From Bathelium albidoporum (taxonomy: Eukaryota > Ascomycota > Dothideomycetes > Trypetheliales > Trypetheliaceae): DNA of 64,000 bases. Location of the stretch: NCBI GenBank assembly GCA_021031095.1, contig JAGFVP010000031.1, positions 1 to 64,000 of the forward strand, read 5' to 3'. Shown here piece after piece: positions 47,071 through 59,318 of this stretch. The translations under genes were made by a program, and so were the position numbers. Under the pieces are notes generated by a model, which searched no databases, was not told where the DNA came from, and saw only the letters and a program-made list of their open reading frames with translations. Position 1 is the stretch's first letter. Each line of letters starts with the position of its first letter.

Positions 47071-48008
47071 TGGATTGACGACTGGACTATCAATTCACCG
47101 CGAGTGAACGAAAAAAGCAGCGACAGGACTGTGCAAGCGTCTCTAGACGGAGTGAACATAGACATACTGAAAGAATTGGCTGCTAGTAGATCCAGAGCGT
47201 GACCGGAGTGGTTCAAAGCGGACAGCAGCATTCACTGCTCATCCGATGACGGGAAAGACGGCGCGGTGAGTAGCGCTTGAAGCCGCTGCCTGAGAGAAAG
47301 TTCAGAGGAAACGCTACAGCTACCAAGACGAACATTCGAAGTGAAGAACATAAGTAAACGAATCAAGAACCACATCTTCACCACCAAAGTAAAGTTGAAA
47401 AACACGACTGACAGTGGCAGGATTCAGGACATCCGCCGAAAGTATATATTTGCATTAGGATTCATCATATAACGACTTACCTTTTCCAGGAACGTCCATG
47501 TCACAGACCATGGCGTTGAGCGCGCGGAAAACCTGGTAAGTTGGTAATTGATAGCTGAAGCTGATCTATTGATCGTATGCTTAATCATTAGGACTACTTG
47601 CCTGAGGTTTGAAGACGCGGAACTGCACGTCAGTGTTGGTGTTTCGGATAGTTAAAACCACATTCCAGAACGAGACCGCTAAGCGCGGCGACTTTTCATG
47701 ATACTGTCTAGGCGGCGTTGGAGGTGGCGACTAATTTAGTATCTGGTTGCGAGAAAAGGTTCGAGGGGGTTATTGGTGGGGAGTCAAAAGGTGATACTCA
47801 TGTGTCAACGGCAGAGGCGCGTCCGGCATGGTCCGCGCCAAACGCACAGTCCTAGAGGTACCTATCTCTGGCTTTGGCCATGCTTCTCAGCGAGTCAATC
47901 TTTCGATTTTATCAGAGCCACTTTGCACACCCTGAAGCTAGGAATCGCTCTCAGTTCTGGCACGAACGAATCTTATCCACGATACTTTTACCTAACGCTG
48001 CTATCGCC
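47071..48008. other. Spacer, promoter region of the P450 gene
   Basis: Nothing recognised beyond short tail frames of the FAD-oxidase remnant up to about 47200. Confidence 0.4.
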
Positions 48009-49747
48009 ATGGCGAATGCACTATTTCAAGCTAGCGAGATCTGCGCAATCTTGCTTCTCACGGTAGCCTCCCTCTTTCTGCTATAAGTTCAAGATGAGCA
48101 CACAGAGTGAGCTAACGGCTCTTCCCACAATTTCTAGCTCGCGGTTTATCGATACGTCCAAACGTCTTTGTTCCATCCCCTTGCAAAATTTCCTGGGCCG
48201 AAGCTATGGGCGCTCTCACGAGTACCGTACGTGTTATCGCTCTACAATGGAAATCTGGTCCATGATACTTTAGCCATGCACACAAAATACGGTCCGATAG
48301 TTCGCATTGCCCCCGATGAACTCTCTTTTACGGACCCAGGGGCTTGCCGAGACATCTATAACAAACGTCAAGGTCATTTGCCCTTTCGTAAGAACCAGAC
48401 CTGGGTGCCTACCCCTCCAAAAAATGGACCGCAGGCTCCAAGTATTTTGAGTGCCGATGATGAAGATCATGCTCGAATACGCAAAGTATGGTCATATAGT
48501 TTCAGTGACCGGGCTTTGAAGGATCAAGAACTCATCGTAACTGGTCATGTCAATAAGCTGATTTCACAGCTTCGTTCCAGAATCGACTCCAAGAAAGGAT
48601 ACAGTGATGTTGATGTTGTGAAATGGTATAACTACTGCGCGTTCGACATCGTTGGCGACCTTGCTTTCGGTGAGTCCTTCGGCTGCTTGGACCACGATGA
48701 GTACCATGACTCCGTCGCCACCATTATGCACCACTTCAAAGCTGCAATTATGATGACTGCTTACAAATACTACCCTTGGTTCCATCAGCTCATGTCGAAG
48801 AGAGTGCCGAAAGAATCAATTATCAAGCAGCAAAACTACTTTAAATTTGCAAATCAGCAGGTACGGAAGCGTCTGGACTCGGAGAAGGAACGTCCAGACT
48901 TTATTTCGCATCTGAGCAAATCACGACAAGGTTTGTCGGACAAGGAGATTATTGCCACAGCTGCTATTATCATTATAGCTGGGAGCAATTCATTGACGAC
49001 CACACTGTCTGGGACCACGAACTACCTCCTCCATAATCCTAAGGTGCTCGACACACTGAAAGATGAATTGAGGACATCATTTAAGAACGAATCCGACATG
49101 ACTGTGCAAGCCTTGCAACAACTTCCTTACCTCAGTGCAGTTATCGAAGAAGGTCTGCGCATTGTAACTCCTGTGCCACTTGGTATGGTGCGTGATGTGC
49201 CAAAGGGCGGGGATACTGTGTGTGGGCACTTCCTACCAGAAGGCGTGAGTCCTCCATTTCCCTCCCGTTACGCTATTTCAAAGTAGAAGACGTTCAAACA
49301 TGGCAGATAAATAGAATGCGAACTGAGTTCGCTGAATACAACCACAGTCGGCGTTGCTAATTCTACGTTATGCAGACCAGTGTATCGTATATGTCCTATG
49401 CCGCAAACCATTCTCCCCGAAACTTCACCAACCCGGACAGTTTTGAGCCCCAACGCTGGCTTGCTGCAAATTCCAAGTCCAATGGGAAAATCGACGAGAC
49501 GCCGCGGTCCGACTCAACATTTTCGCATGATCATCTGGACGCTTCCCAACCTTTCAGCACAGGTCCACGCTCATGCCTTGGTCGCAGTATGGCGTACTTC
49601 GAGCTTCGATTAATACTAGCTCGTATGGTTTGGAATTTTGATCTCAGCTTGCCAGGGGGACAGGGTACTGGTCTAGTCTGGACCAGTCAGAAAACCTACG
49701 CAACATGGGAAAAACAAAAGTTTGACGTCCGTATTGCTGAGAGGTGA
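48009..49747 (+). CDS. Cytochrome P450 (trichothecene-hydroxylase/CYP65-like)
   Basis: Three exons, 48009-48062, 48138-49244 and 49376-49747, join in frame to 510 residues. The intron with GTAGCC donor and GAGCTAACGG branch removes an otherwise in-frame stop. Residues 1-25 (ASEICAILLLTLAVY) form an ER membrane anchor, and the proline-rich hinge is FPGPKLWAL. Also present are GSNSLTTTLSG (I-helix, replacing the common AGxxT), EEGLR (ExxR), FEPQRWL and the haem loop FSTGPRSCLGR with the axial Cys. All features needed for monooxygenase activity are present. The closest recalled type is the isotrichodermin C-15 hydroxylase group. It is one of few intact tailoring genes in the decayed cluster. Confidence 0.9.
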
Positions 49748-50136
49748 GCGGCGCGAGCACATGCAAAAACCTTGCCACTTCACTGGGCCAAGGGTTTTTT
49801 CCCTCTGTAATTGGCCTTGCCACACATGCGCCGTAACTTACTGAAGCACCCAGTTCCATAGATCCATGCAGATACTCTTGCCTAAAACCCTGAAAAGTCA
49901 TCAACTGTGGTGCTTAAGTAAGAAAAGCAAGATACGTTTCGGACGCGAGGACACGAAATTGCGTCGGATGTGCGTTCGTTGATTTGGCCTTGAGGCTGAT
50001 GAGCGGATTCCAATGTAATTACCTATCAGAATGCGCAAGATATCTACACAACCCTTCTGCATCCGATACAAGCGAGCGCCATAGGAACAGGGGTTTGTGA
50101 CTGGTTGGTAGATGGGAAAGATCTAAGCCGTGTGGG
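49748..50136. other. Spacer
   Basis: No gene, repeat or RNA recognised. Confidence 0.4.
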
Positions 50137-51019
50137 ATGCGTTTCTTACAGCATCACCAATCACAAAATGGCCTGCCTATGAGAGACCAATCCTCGCAGA
50201 AGAACGCCAGCCTTACAGATGTTGAGCGTACACTGAAAAGATACAGTGGCTATATCATTAACAATCCGATAATGCTCGACTCACCAAATTCCGCACGGGG
50301 CCTCGTAGCTTCTGAAATCTTCCTCTTTTCACACATCGCGCATAACTGGAATAATGCTGGTTTGGCGAATCAGATACAGGATGACGGTCTCGGGAATCCT
50401 ATCTACATATATCGGAAGATCATGGTTTCTGAGGACCAGGCCGCTTACACCAAGACGTTGGGTTCAAGAAGCTTGTCCAGATCCTCTATCACCAGCTTCG
50501 AGAGTGCGTGCTCCTATCTTGACTCGGTATGCACCACCGGTTGCTTTTTATCTCTGCATCATCGGTCGTTCTAGCACTGGTTATCGACTCTACGGTGCTG
50601 ATGTACGCTATCTAAGCCAATGTCTTGGGCGACATCTCGCAACAATGTGTCGTCGGTATATCGATCTTGGTAGCATCGCACGCAATCAAGAAGATGGCAA
50701 CCTTAGTAGTTTGAACTTCAGTGAATTTACTAATTGCGAATCCGAACCGAGCTGCAATATGGATATGCAGATGACTGGAGCCTCTGAGACCGCCCCCGCA
50801 AACACCGTCAAGGGCCAGTATCTTGGGATCGAAAAAGCCAAAGCTAGTCTGATTAGGATAGCACAACTTGAGTGTGCGTGTACGGAGGCTGCCAAGGAAA
50901 GATTGGCGAAGGTCGTTGATGACAAGCCAACGAATGCTGCAATCCAGACTTTCATCAATGTGACAAATTTGTATGGCCAGCTATGCGTTGCTCGAGATAT
51001 CGGGCAGCACAGTCGCTAG
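50137..51019 (+). pseudogene. Unrecognised gene, apparently frame-broken
   Basis: Two overlapping frames look protein-like in sequence. 50137-50460 gives NASLTDVERTLKRYSGYIINNP... and DDGLGNPIYIYRKIMVSEDQAAY. From about 50600 another frame gives CRRYIDLGSIARNQEDGNLSSLNF and KASLIRIAQLECACTEAAKERLAKVVDDKP. They can be joined only by a frameshift or an unproven intron near 50480-50600. No domain was recognised. The second part, with a CAC cysteine pair in a helix, vaguely resembles C-terminal regions of cluster regulators, but I do not assign it. Confidence 0.35.
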
Positions 51020-51549
51020 ATAGGAACATGATTTGGATCGGATTAACCAAGCCTATGTTCTATGCAAGCAGGTGACGCGCGTACCTGACGTGTGGTTTCA
51101 GAAGGACCGCTGATGTAATTGTTGAACGAATCCACAGAAAGTGGATTCTACCTTACCTGTATCCAGTGATCTACCTTGTGAGTATACAAAAGCCGGAGTA
51201 CTGCATGTGAAATAACATCATCCCGAACCTGCGACGCTAACTTACAAAAAGCATTTTATTCTAATGATGTTCGTATATCTACTTTACAGCCTACATGTGT
51301 GGTTTTCGTGTGATTGCCAGATCGAAGAGACGAGCAAGTACGATCAATCCAAAACCTTGCATTATGGGCCTTGCTGGGCAGAAATCTAATCAGAGGACTA
51401 TGATATTACGCGAAACGTGTCGTACATTAGTTGCCTGTATCTGCTCACTCTGTTCAATTGGACTAAATCCAAGGGTGCCAGCCACTTGTGCTATTCAGTT
51501 TTATTACCCAAGGATCTCCCAATTCAGACTCTGTCACTAGTTGACAGCC
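51020..51549. other. Spacer
   Basis: No gene or repeat recognised. Confidence 0.4.
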
Positions 51550-53221
51550 CTACGCAGCGGCAATCGCTGCCTTACATTCTCCAATGACATCAAATGAAAA
51601 GACATAGTCATTGATGTCGTCGGTGGAATCGAGCCTTGTACCGGTGGGAAGGTACGCAACCGCAGCCTCGCGAACGCTCGGCGGCGCCGGGGGATTCGTG
51701 TTGGAGAGGATTTGTAGTGCCGAGCCTCTGTTTCGGCGGACCTGCTCAAACATCTGTAGGCGCTCCTCAACCGCCCCCAGATCGCGAACCTGATCGAGCA
51801 AAATCCCAAGGGCGGCGCCGTCCTCGATGGCCTGTCCGCCACCTTGACCCTGGACTGTGGGTTCGTTACCACAAGAATCAACAAGCTGCTCACTTTTTCG
51901 GGAATGGCGGGTGGGTGGATAAGTCAAAAGACTATGAAAACTGATAGGCGCGATGGGAAAACTACTTGGACTTACAAGTAAGCATGGGATGGGCTGCTTC
52001 GCCAATCAGGACGAGTCGCTCCTTGTGCCATTTGGGAATCGGCCCTCTGGCCACCAGCTTCCAGAACTTGACGTCTCTGGCTTTTCTGCCTCAGCTACGT
52101 AAGTACAGTATGCTACGTGACGTTGTTTCTCAGATGACACGGTTCAGAACTCACCCGAATACGGCGTGCATGGCCGGGGTAAAATGCTTCTTGGCGTATT
52201 CCAGTGGCATACTGGGCTTAACGGCGGCTCGAAAATCTAAATCACACTTGGCATTAGTGATCAGCATGACTCGTCGATTTGCACGAAAACCACTGGCTCG
52301 TGACTTACCTTCTCCGACGTGGGAGGTATCGAATTCCCGAGAGAGGTAAAGGAAGTTCTGAACCTCGTTGCTGTTTCCCCAAAGCGTGGTCAGCATATGC
52401 TGTCAAACGGTTTTGTGAAGAGACGATGTCATTATGAGAAGGGATCGCAACAAGACGCACTTTCGGCACGGATACCATACCAACCCAGCGGCCTCTTCAG
52501 CTGCCGTGAAGTACCTCGTGCGTGATTCTTGAATCAAGTGCGCCGTCTCTAGATCCGCGAGAAGGTCACTCGTTGGTGCCAGCCACCGCATACACGCCCA
52601 ACCGGTATCCCCCACCTGAAGGCTCCCAGTCTCGTCCTCGCCAAGGACGTGCTTCACGGCCGTAGAGTGCACTCCATCCGCCGCAACAATGAGGTCGGCC
52701 TGTAAGACCTCGCCGCCTTCAGTCGTAACCCTACCGTTCTCGGCATCGTAGTCGACCACCTTAGCCAGCGTCCGGACGTCGCAGGGACGTCCGGGCCCTT
52801 TCGCTTCGGTAGCGAGCCGTCGAAGCTGACTATGTAGATCGACACGGTGGACGGCGTACATCGGCACGCCCCACGTTGATTCGCAGTCTTTGTAGTAGAT
52901 GGGTATGAGGGTATCCATGTTGGTACCGTCGATCATGCTCAATCCGCGTATGACCACCATGCCGGACTCCTCGGGGTCAAAGTCCCACGACTCGAGGACT
53001 CGCGTGGCATTCGGCTTGACGGTGATGGCCGCTCCGACTTCGTGCAGTAACGAGGATTGTTCGAGGATCTGGTTTGTGTGACATGTCAGAAGGTGTGTGG
53101 CCTTGGGGGGAAACAAGTTACTGGAAGGGGAGATGCTAACCGTCACTTTGTGACCTGCCCTCCGTAGACCAATTCCAGCGCTGAGGCCTGCAATTCCGGC
53201 ACCCACGATGATGATTTCCAT
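51550..53221 (-). CDS. FAD-dependent monooxygenase (salicylate-hydroxylase-like)
   Basis: Flavin aromatic hydroxylase of group A. The ATG at 53221 begins MEIIIVGAGIAGLSAGIGLRRAGHKVT, the GxGxxG FAD-binding fold. A 68-75-nt intron then leads to ILEQSSLLHEVGAAITV. Further segments are VHRVDLHSQLRRLA, LIVAADGVHSTAVKHVLG (DG motif) and, after three more GT-AG introns at about 52463-52368, 52305-52248 and 52154-52089, VLIGEAAHPML and GQGGGQAIEDGAALGILL. The usual GD motif (IGDAAHP) reads IGEAAHP, a conservative Asp-to-Glu change at the flavin-phosphate contact. All exons join without a stop, giving roughly 410 residues. It is an intact tailoring-type enzyme within the decayed cluster. Confidence 0.88.
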
Positions 53222-53910
53222 GGTTCCGGCCCGTGTCGCACTGCCGTGGATATTCTACAGAAGTGAGAAGTGATTATCCTGGTCACGTTGTGGGTCAATG
53301 TCCTTGCTCTCTATACAGACGCCAAGCATGGTAACGAGTATATCTCCAGATCTGGGGTATCATCATGTGACTTTTCTGGCTGCTCGAATCAGGCTTTACT
53401 GTCCTCGGCTTGGCTTCATTTGCCCCTCGAGGCAATGCTATGAGCTTTCGGGGGAAGATGCCCGACGATGGTTCCCCGATCTTCGGAGACGCCATGCAAG
53501 CCAGATTGCATCTCGGGAATGCAGATAAAGAAAGGCTGGATGAGAGATAGCGGTAAGTTGTTGGGCTAAGGTCGCGCCGAACCGAGAGCCCGAGAAGCGG
53601 GTACGCTAACGCCAACGTCAATCCCTAGCCCCTGAGGCCCCTTTATCTGCCTTATGGCGTCCATCTCATCCATAAGAGCAATAATGATACTTTTGCGCAT
53701 GTGCGCCATGATTCCGCATTGCCCGTTGTCGGACGAGGGCATCTGCAACTCCTGAAGAGACGTCTTTGGTATTCGGCCGCATCGTTTCAAGAGTCGCCGC
53801 TTGCAGTCTACCTTGCTTTTCGATCTTACATGAAATGAGATGAGAGACAAAAGACGATAAGTTCGACGTTTGTTCGGCGTGCTCTAAGAGGGCTGCTGTG
53901 TTGCTGCGGT
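53222..53910. other. Spacer
   Basis: Probably holds the missing N-terminal part of the following P450 in unrecognisable form. I cannot read its membrane anchor or proline hinge. Confidence 0.3.
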
Positions 53911-55132
53911 ATGCAAAAGGAATTTCCCAGGTGTTCAACCAAGGAATGGGTCTCTGTTACTGCATATACTGTACTGCACGGTATAGTTGGCCGTGTGGCT
54001 GCTCGAGCATTTGTTGGACCACGACTATGCAGGAACAAGAGATGGCTCCAGCATGCCGAAGGCTATACAAATTCTGCCTTCCCAACCATCATTCTAATGC
54101 GCCTTATTCCGGACTGTTTGAAATGGATCTCATCCTGGCTACTACCAACACCGTAGTTCACAAAGTACTATGCCTACTAGGCTTTCCAAATTCTCCTGCC
54201 GGACATCGCCGAGCGTCGTCGCATCATGGGCGAAGAGAGGACTGAAGCGATCAAGAAGCCAAGCCGCAGAACTAAGCTGAAACCCATGGAGGAGGAAGAC
54301 GACGACGAGGGGAACGGTAATGATGAAGACTTCGAAGACAACTTTTGCAGTATGATGATGAAAGAAGCTCAAGGGAATGACGCCGATCCCGAATCGGTGG
54401 CAGGTAGAACCTTGAGTTTGTCGCTTGCAAGTAATCACACGACAACCATGGCACTGGTGGAAGCGCTGTACGATCTCTGCCAGCACTCCGAGTATCAGGA
54501 CGAGCTAAGGTTGGAAGCGCAAAACGCCGTTTCCCAGCATGGTGGATGGGTTAAAGCCACGCTCACGGCTTTGAGGAAGTTGGATAGTTTTATTCGAGAA
54601 AGTAGACGAATGCATCCCCCAAGCCAAAGTGAGCCTTTCAGAAAAATTCTTTTACACATGCTATTCTTCCGCTGACTACGATTATCCAGTGGATTGCAAA
54701 CGCAAGGCGCTCACACCTTATACCTTCAGCGATGGCTACACCATTCCCGCGGGCGCCCACGTCGAATTTGCCATCGTTCCAATCGAACGCGCCGCGACAG
54801 AAAACCCTGACGAGTTTGATGGTCTGCGATACTACCATCGCCGCCTGGATCCGTCTCAATCATACAAGTGGCAATTTGCTACGACTGATCTCACGGCGCT
54901 ACATTTTGGGCATGGGCGTTACGCATGCCCCGGTCGTTTTATGGCTGGCAATGTTATCAAACTTATCTTGGCGAGTTTGCTCCTAGAGTACGACTTCAAA
55001 CTAGATGACACTTTCGTGGACGATCTCGGACAGGTACGGAGACCACAAAGCTGGTCGGCTTTTGAGTACGGTTTTCCAAACCCAATGGCAAAGGTCCATT
55101 TTAAAAAGAGAGTTGCAGACGTAGACGTGTAA
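53911..55132 (+). pseudogene. Cytochrome P450 pseudogene, N-terminally incomplete
   Basis: The first readable block is EWVSVTAYTVLHGIVGRV and RAFVGPRLCRNKRWL, the C-helix to E-helix region of fungal P450s. It runs into two in-frame stops at about 54152-54172. The frame is then open through ILLPDIAERRR, an unusually acidic Met/Glu/Asp insert, LSLASNHTTTMALVEALYDLC (I-helix) and FIRESRRMHP (ExxR). After a GTGAGC...TCCAG intron come YTFSDGYTIPAGA and the haem loop FGHGRYACPGRFMA. The 3' half looks functional, but the stops and the absent N-terminus argue for a pseudogene. Confidence 0.75.
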
Positions 55133-55229
55133 AGATTGTATTTACGGCTATGAGTAGTTGGGTAGGTAGTTATCAAACTTTCGATCCCTTCTTCTGTGTC
55201 CTGACTGTGACCATCCATAGAACGACTAA
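55133..55229. other. Convergent intergenic gap
   Basis: Short gap between the 3' ends of the P450 remnant and the transporter remnant, which face each other. Confidence 0.5.
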
Positions 55230-56740
55230 CTAGCACATTCCTAGCAACAAAGAGACGCCGCTGTATAGTTGAGCACCCAAAAAGTCCGTGTGCCCGTCCC
55301 TCTTCTTAATCAGTGCGCCTGTAATTGGCGCTTCAATCACGTTGGCGATGCTCGAGATGGCGAAGGACATCCCCAGTCGCGTTCCCAGATTGGACAGACC
55401 AGGAGAGATGTTGGCAAAAACCGCAGAAGGCAATGTCATAAGGGCGGCCGAAGAAGACCTGCACAGTCAGCTCACGCTGAGCACATTAGTGTATTGAGCA
55501 AAACGTGGAAAAGCGACAGTTGGCTCACCCCAAAGCATACCAAACGCAATAAAACCGCCTCTCGTTTCGATCCCGATCCATGCCAACGACAATGCCCCAC
55601 TCAACGCCAGACACAATCCCCATGTAAGTATACTCCCTGCATAGAGTGTTAACACACCACTCCCTAATCTTCCGAAAAAGCTCGCAGCAACAGATATAAC
55701 AAGCATATGGGATGCTGTGCTAGTGCGGGCTCCTTAGCTTCTCTTGCTCATTCGTCAGAACGTAGAAGTATGGTACGCCATAAGCTAGGAAAATGGTGAA
55801 AAGAGATGCAGTAAAGATAAGGAAAAGGCGATCCTTGAGGGCGCTGCGGTCAAAGAGACGACGGGCTTCGCGTAGACGTGCAACGATGTTGGAGCCGGAG
55901 AGGAGGGCAGGGAAGGAAAGGAGGCCTGCACCAAGGGCTATAAAGCCCATTGCGCGGATGGTTTAGGGGAAACCGGCTGTTGGGACAAAGCGGTCGAACA
56001 TACTTATGTAGATTACGCCGCTTGGCCTCAATCAACTGCAAATTCCCCTAAAACACCATAACTTCTGGGAAAAAGAGGGGGGCACATACTCACCGACGGC
56101 ATTGCCACTCACCACCATCCCCATCGCCAGCGCCCTTTTCCTCTCAAACCAGATGCCCACGAGCGCCAGGCTAGGAACGTACAGCAGACCGGCGCCCGTC
56201 CCCGTACACAGACCCTGCGCAAGGAAGACTTGCCAATAGTCCTTACACAGACTTAGCATTATGGCACCGAACACGACCAAGAAGCTTCCCACATAGAGCA
56301 TGAAACGGAAGTAACCAAGCTCGAAAATTGGGCCGGAAAGTATACCGACAACAATCAGTAGCCAAGCCCGGACAGTACCGATCCAAGATGTTGCTGAAGG
56401 ACTGAAAGAGGAAAGAAGGCTGGATGCATAGTAAGACTGGAAGGTGCCGTAAGATAGCTAAAACTCCTGTAGAGACTTAGGAACATGTAGCCCGATGGTG
56501 AGGATAGTTACGAACTAGATATTAAGATAAATGAGGAAGCCGCCAAAGACCTTCAACCAGGCATGTGCCTCGCCATCAGGTGGCGAAGGAAGCTGAGATC
56601 CGGCTACTGGACGCGTATCGTGGTGTTCTTCATCCCGGGCTTTTTCATCACGTACCGCTTCCCCATGGACTGCCTTTTCTCCATTTTCTCGTGTGATTGA
56701 TGCCCGATCCTGATGTTCTGGTGGAATGAATCAGAAAGGT
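55230..56740 (-). pseudogene. MFS transporter pseudogene (monocarboxylate-porter-like)
   Basis: The minus strand carries the family order: an acidic N-tail ending PPDGEAHAWLKVFGGFLIYLN, SYGTFQSYYASSLLSS, WIGTVRAWLLIVVGILSGP, YFRFMLYVGSFLVVFG, YWQVFLAQGL-x-TG-x-GAGLLYVPSLALV, FERKRALAMGMVVSGNAVG, then IRAMGFIALG and further membrane segments ending in EAPITGALI. Stops break it after LNI (TAG), before LSYGTFQ (TAG), after AGFP (TAA where Trp is expected) and after EKLRSPH. At least one frame change is needed near 55710. Proteins of this type are common metabolite exporters in fungal clusters; this copy cannot be full-length. Confidence 0.75.
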
Positions 56741-59318
56741 TTCTTGTCTTTACGACTCAACATCGTTGGCATTTAGAGTTGTGTCTCTGATTGGTGCTGC
56801 CACAAAATCAAACACTGACTTCAAGTTTGAACAGCAAAGTCAGAAGATCGGCGAGCGTTTTGATGGAACTTCACGTAAACAAAGCCTGCTCCGCGAATCT
56901 CAATGTAGGCTGAGATGTATCTAGACGGACCACGGTTGAGCACCTATGCATAGGTTCCATTATGAGACGGAATGGTATCGAAAATTGAAGCCGCTTTCGT
57001 CCAGCAAAACGGGACAGAATCTCATCGAAAAAGCCTGATTACAGCCATGGTAGCGGCACGGGCATCATTAAAACTGTCTGATTGGATCAGACTCATTTCC
57101 GATCCTTATCCCGAATGAACCAGGATGGAATAAAGAGTTTTGCTAATCCCGTCCTTAAGGTAACCCCGTTTCCCATTTCATCTCCCTTAGATACCCATAG
57201 ATAGGTAGGTAATCGGCAAACCGATACTCGGCCCTCTCGCGCCAGTAGAGGCCTCCCGCTATTTTGCTAGTAACGGGAAGGAATCTAGCTCCCGTCTATC
57301 GGTGATACCGGTACTCCTTGAAAGTAACAGAATAGCTTTGTCGGCGATCACACTTTACCGACACCAGAAGTTCGGAAGCAGTGTTCGGCTAACAGGCTCT
57401 GGCTGAATCCCGAACTCGTAATCGATTGGTCCAGCCCCCTATTTCTGTGGCGCTCACTTCACATCGGACGCAGGAGGGGATTGTAGCTCTAGACCAAATG
57501 AGACCCATAGCTTTCCAACCTCACGCATGCACTGCGCATGGTCAGCAACATTTTATGTCTTACGCGGCCCGCAGCGGCAAGGTATGCTAAGCCATGTCTC
57601 ACGTCTCATTCTTGCATGTCAGCAGCTCCATTGTTTCCAAGGCGGAGCTTCCAACGAACCCAATCTTATCAAACTAATCGCGATCCAGATTTGAATCAGA
57701 TCGATCTAAAGATCGGTAATTCAAGTCGATCTATCTAAATTAAGTAATCCTGACTGGATTTAGTTGAGTTCTAACGAAATTTTAGACAGAATAAGGAGAA
57801 AGAATTAGAAGGAACAACGAAGGTTGTGGATTGTTATCGAGCGAATCGGATCAATTGACTGACCGATCCGCTAGCGCCAAATCAGATGGAACGTAATCGT
57901 TGGAAGCCCTGGCTTGAGGCAAGTACATTGTACGGTCATTTATTGACAGTACACACAACGCGTAGTGAGCGATAATTAGGCGTTTCAAGCTGCGTCGCCT
58001 GCTCACCTGTTGTTAACATTACAGCTGCTGGACCACTGTGCACTGGCGTATGCTCATGGTCAGGTGCTGCTGCTGTTCAGCTGCTCCTGGACCTGTATTT
58101 ATAGAGGTTCGCCCTTCCTGCTGCTTCCTGTTCTTGAGTTCATCTTAGCTAGTATAGTTACCTGCTTAGAATTGTGCTCCGTCATTTATAAGGAAAACAC
58201 GACCTTAGGCAAGTTTTGAAGCAGGTCTAAATCAGGCCGAGCCGCCGAACAGCGGATTGAGCAGCGAATTTGCCAAACCAGTTGCCAGATCTGTCGCCGG
58301 GCGTTTCGCGATAAGCAAACAAAGATTGACGTACAACTACATAATTACAGACGAAAAGGGTTTAGGCAGCGTCTCCCTTACAAAATTGAGGCGTCTTACT
58401 TACATCTGACCGGTTATACGGCTATCTTTCTGGCTTATTTGCAGTGCATTTCCTTCATGATGCACGCATCACTTGGGGACCGATGCCCTCAGCCTCACCT
58501 GAAACCCTCAGCCGAAGTCAGCCTGGAGGAAAAGGAAGGTATGCAGGGCATGTCTGTCAGGATACTGCGTACTGGCATTGATCGTCTCATTGCTTAGTAA
58601 CAAAACTACAGGATTATTGTAACTACCCAAACTGTCAGGCATGTTACCCAGCAGGCAATCAGGTGCTGGAAGTCGCTCAAATGACAGACGATAGCACCAT
58701 CCTACGTGCGACTTGAGGCGAGCGCCGCAAGAACAAGAGGTTTTGACCGATTGGCTCGATCCAATTTCCTGCTTCGTCAATATGCGTTTGTCATCGGATG
58801 CAGAAGGGTGCTGTACATTTAGATCCCTGTTCCATACTTCTCCAGCGATGCTAATCGGAAGATGCTCAAGCGCTTTAGCGCACAGCACGGCATGCCAACC
58901 CGGGAGAGAAGGACGACAGGTTCCCCACCATCTGTATAGGCCTTCCCCTGAGCAGCCAAAGGTCTAGACAGACTTTATATTGGTCCACCATCACTACACT
59001 TTGGTGTGATATTTTCATCAGACGAGCAGGAGCCTCTTCCAGTTGCACAGCGCCAGACATATAGTCTGATGCCTGCAATTGGTACCCAATGTTACCTATG
59101 TACGCCCGCCGATCAAGTTGCCTCGCAAGTAGGCACCGGACTCGATTTGATAGCTCGCTCACACCACAGGCCGCTTCTCCGCCTGCACTCGTTCTCAGCT
59201 CTTATCACTTATCCGTTGCTTTGCAACAAGTCCGCTTCCACCAAAGGCTACATGGGCTTCAAGTGCTAAGTCGACCGACTCCAACGATCTGCCGGGTGCA
59301 TAGGATGTTACAGTAAAA
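56741..59318. other. Long spacer with LTR-like sequence
   Basis: 57640-57790 is AT-rich with repeated GATCGATCTA-like words. 58010-58200 starts TGTTAACATTACAGCTGCTG, has a TATTTATAG box and GCTGCTG/CTGCTTCCTG runs, and could be an old LTR, but no partner is seen. No gene is supported. Confidence 0.35.
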
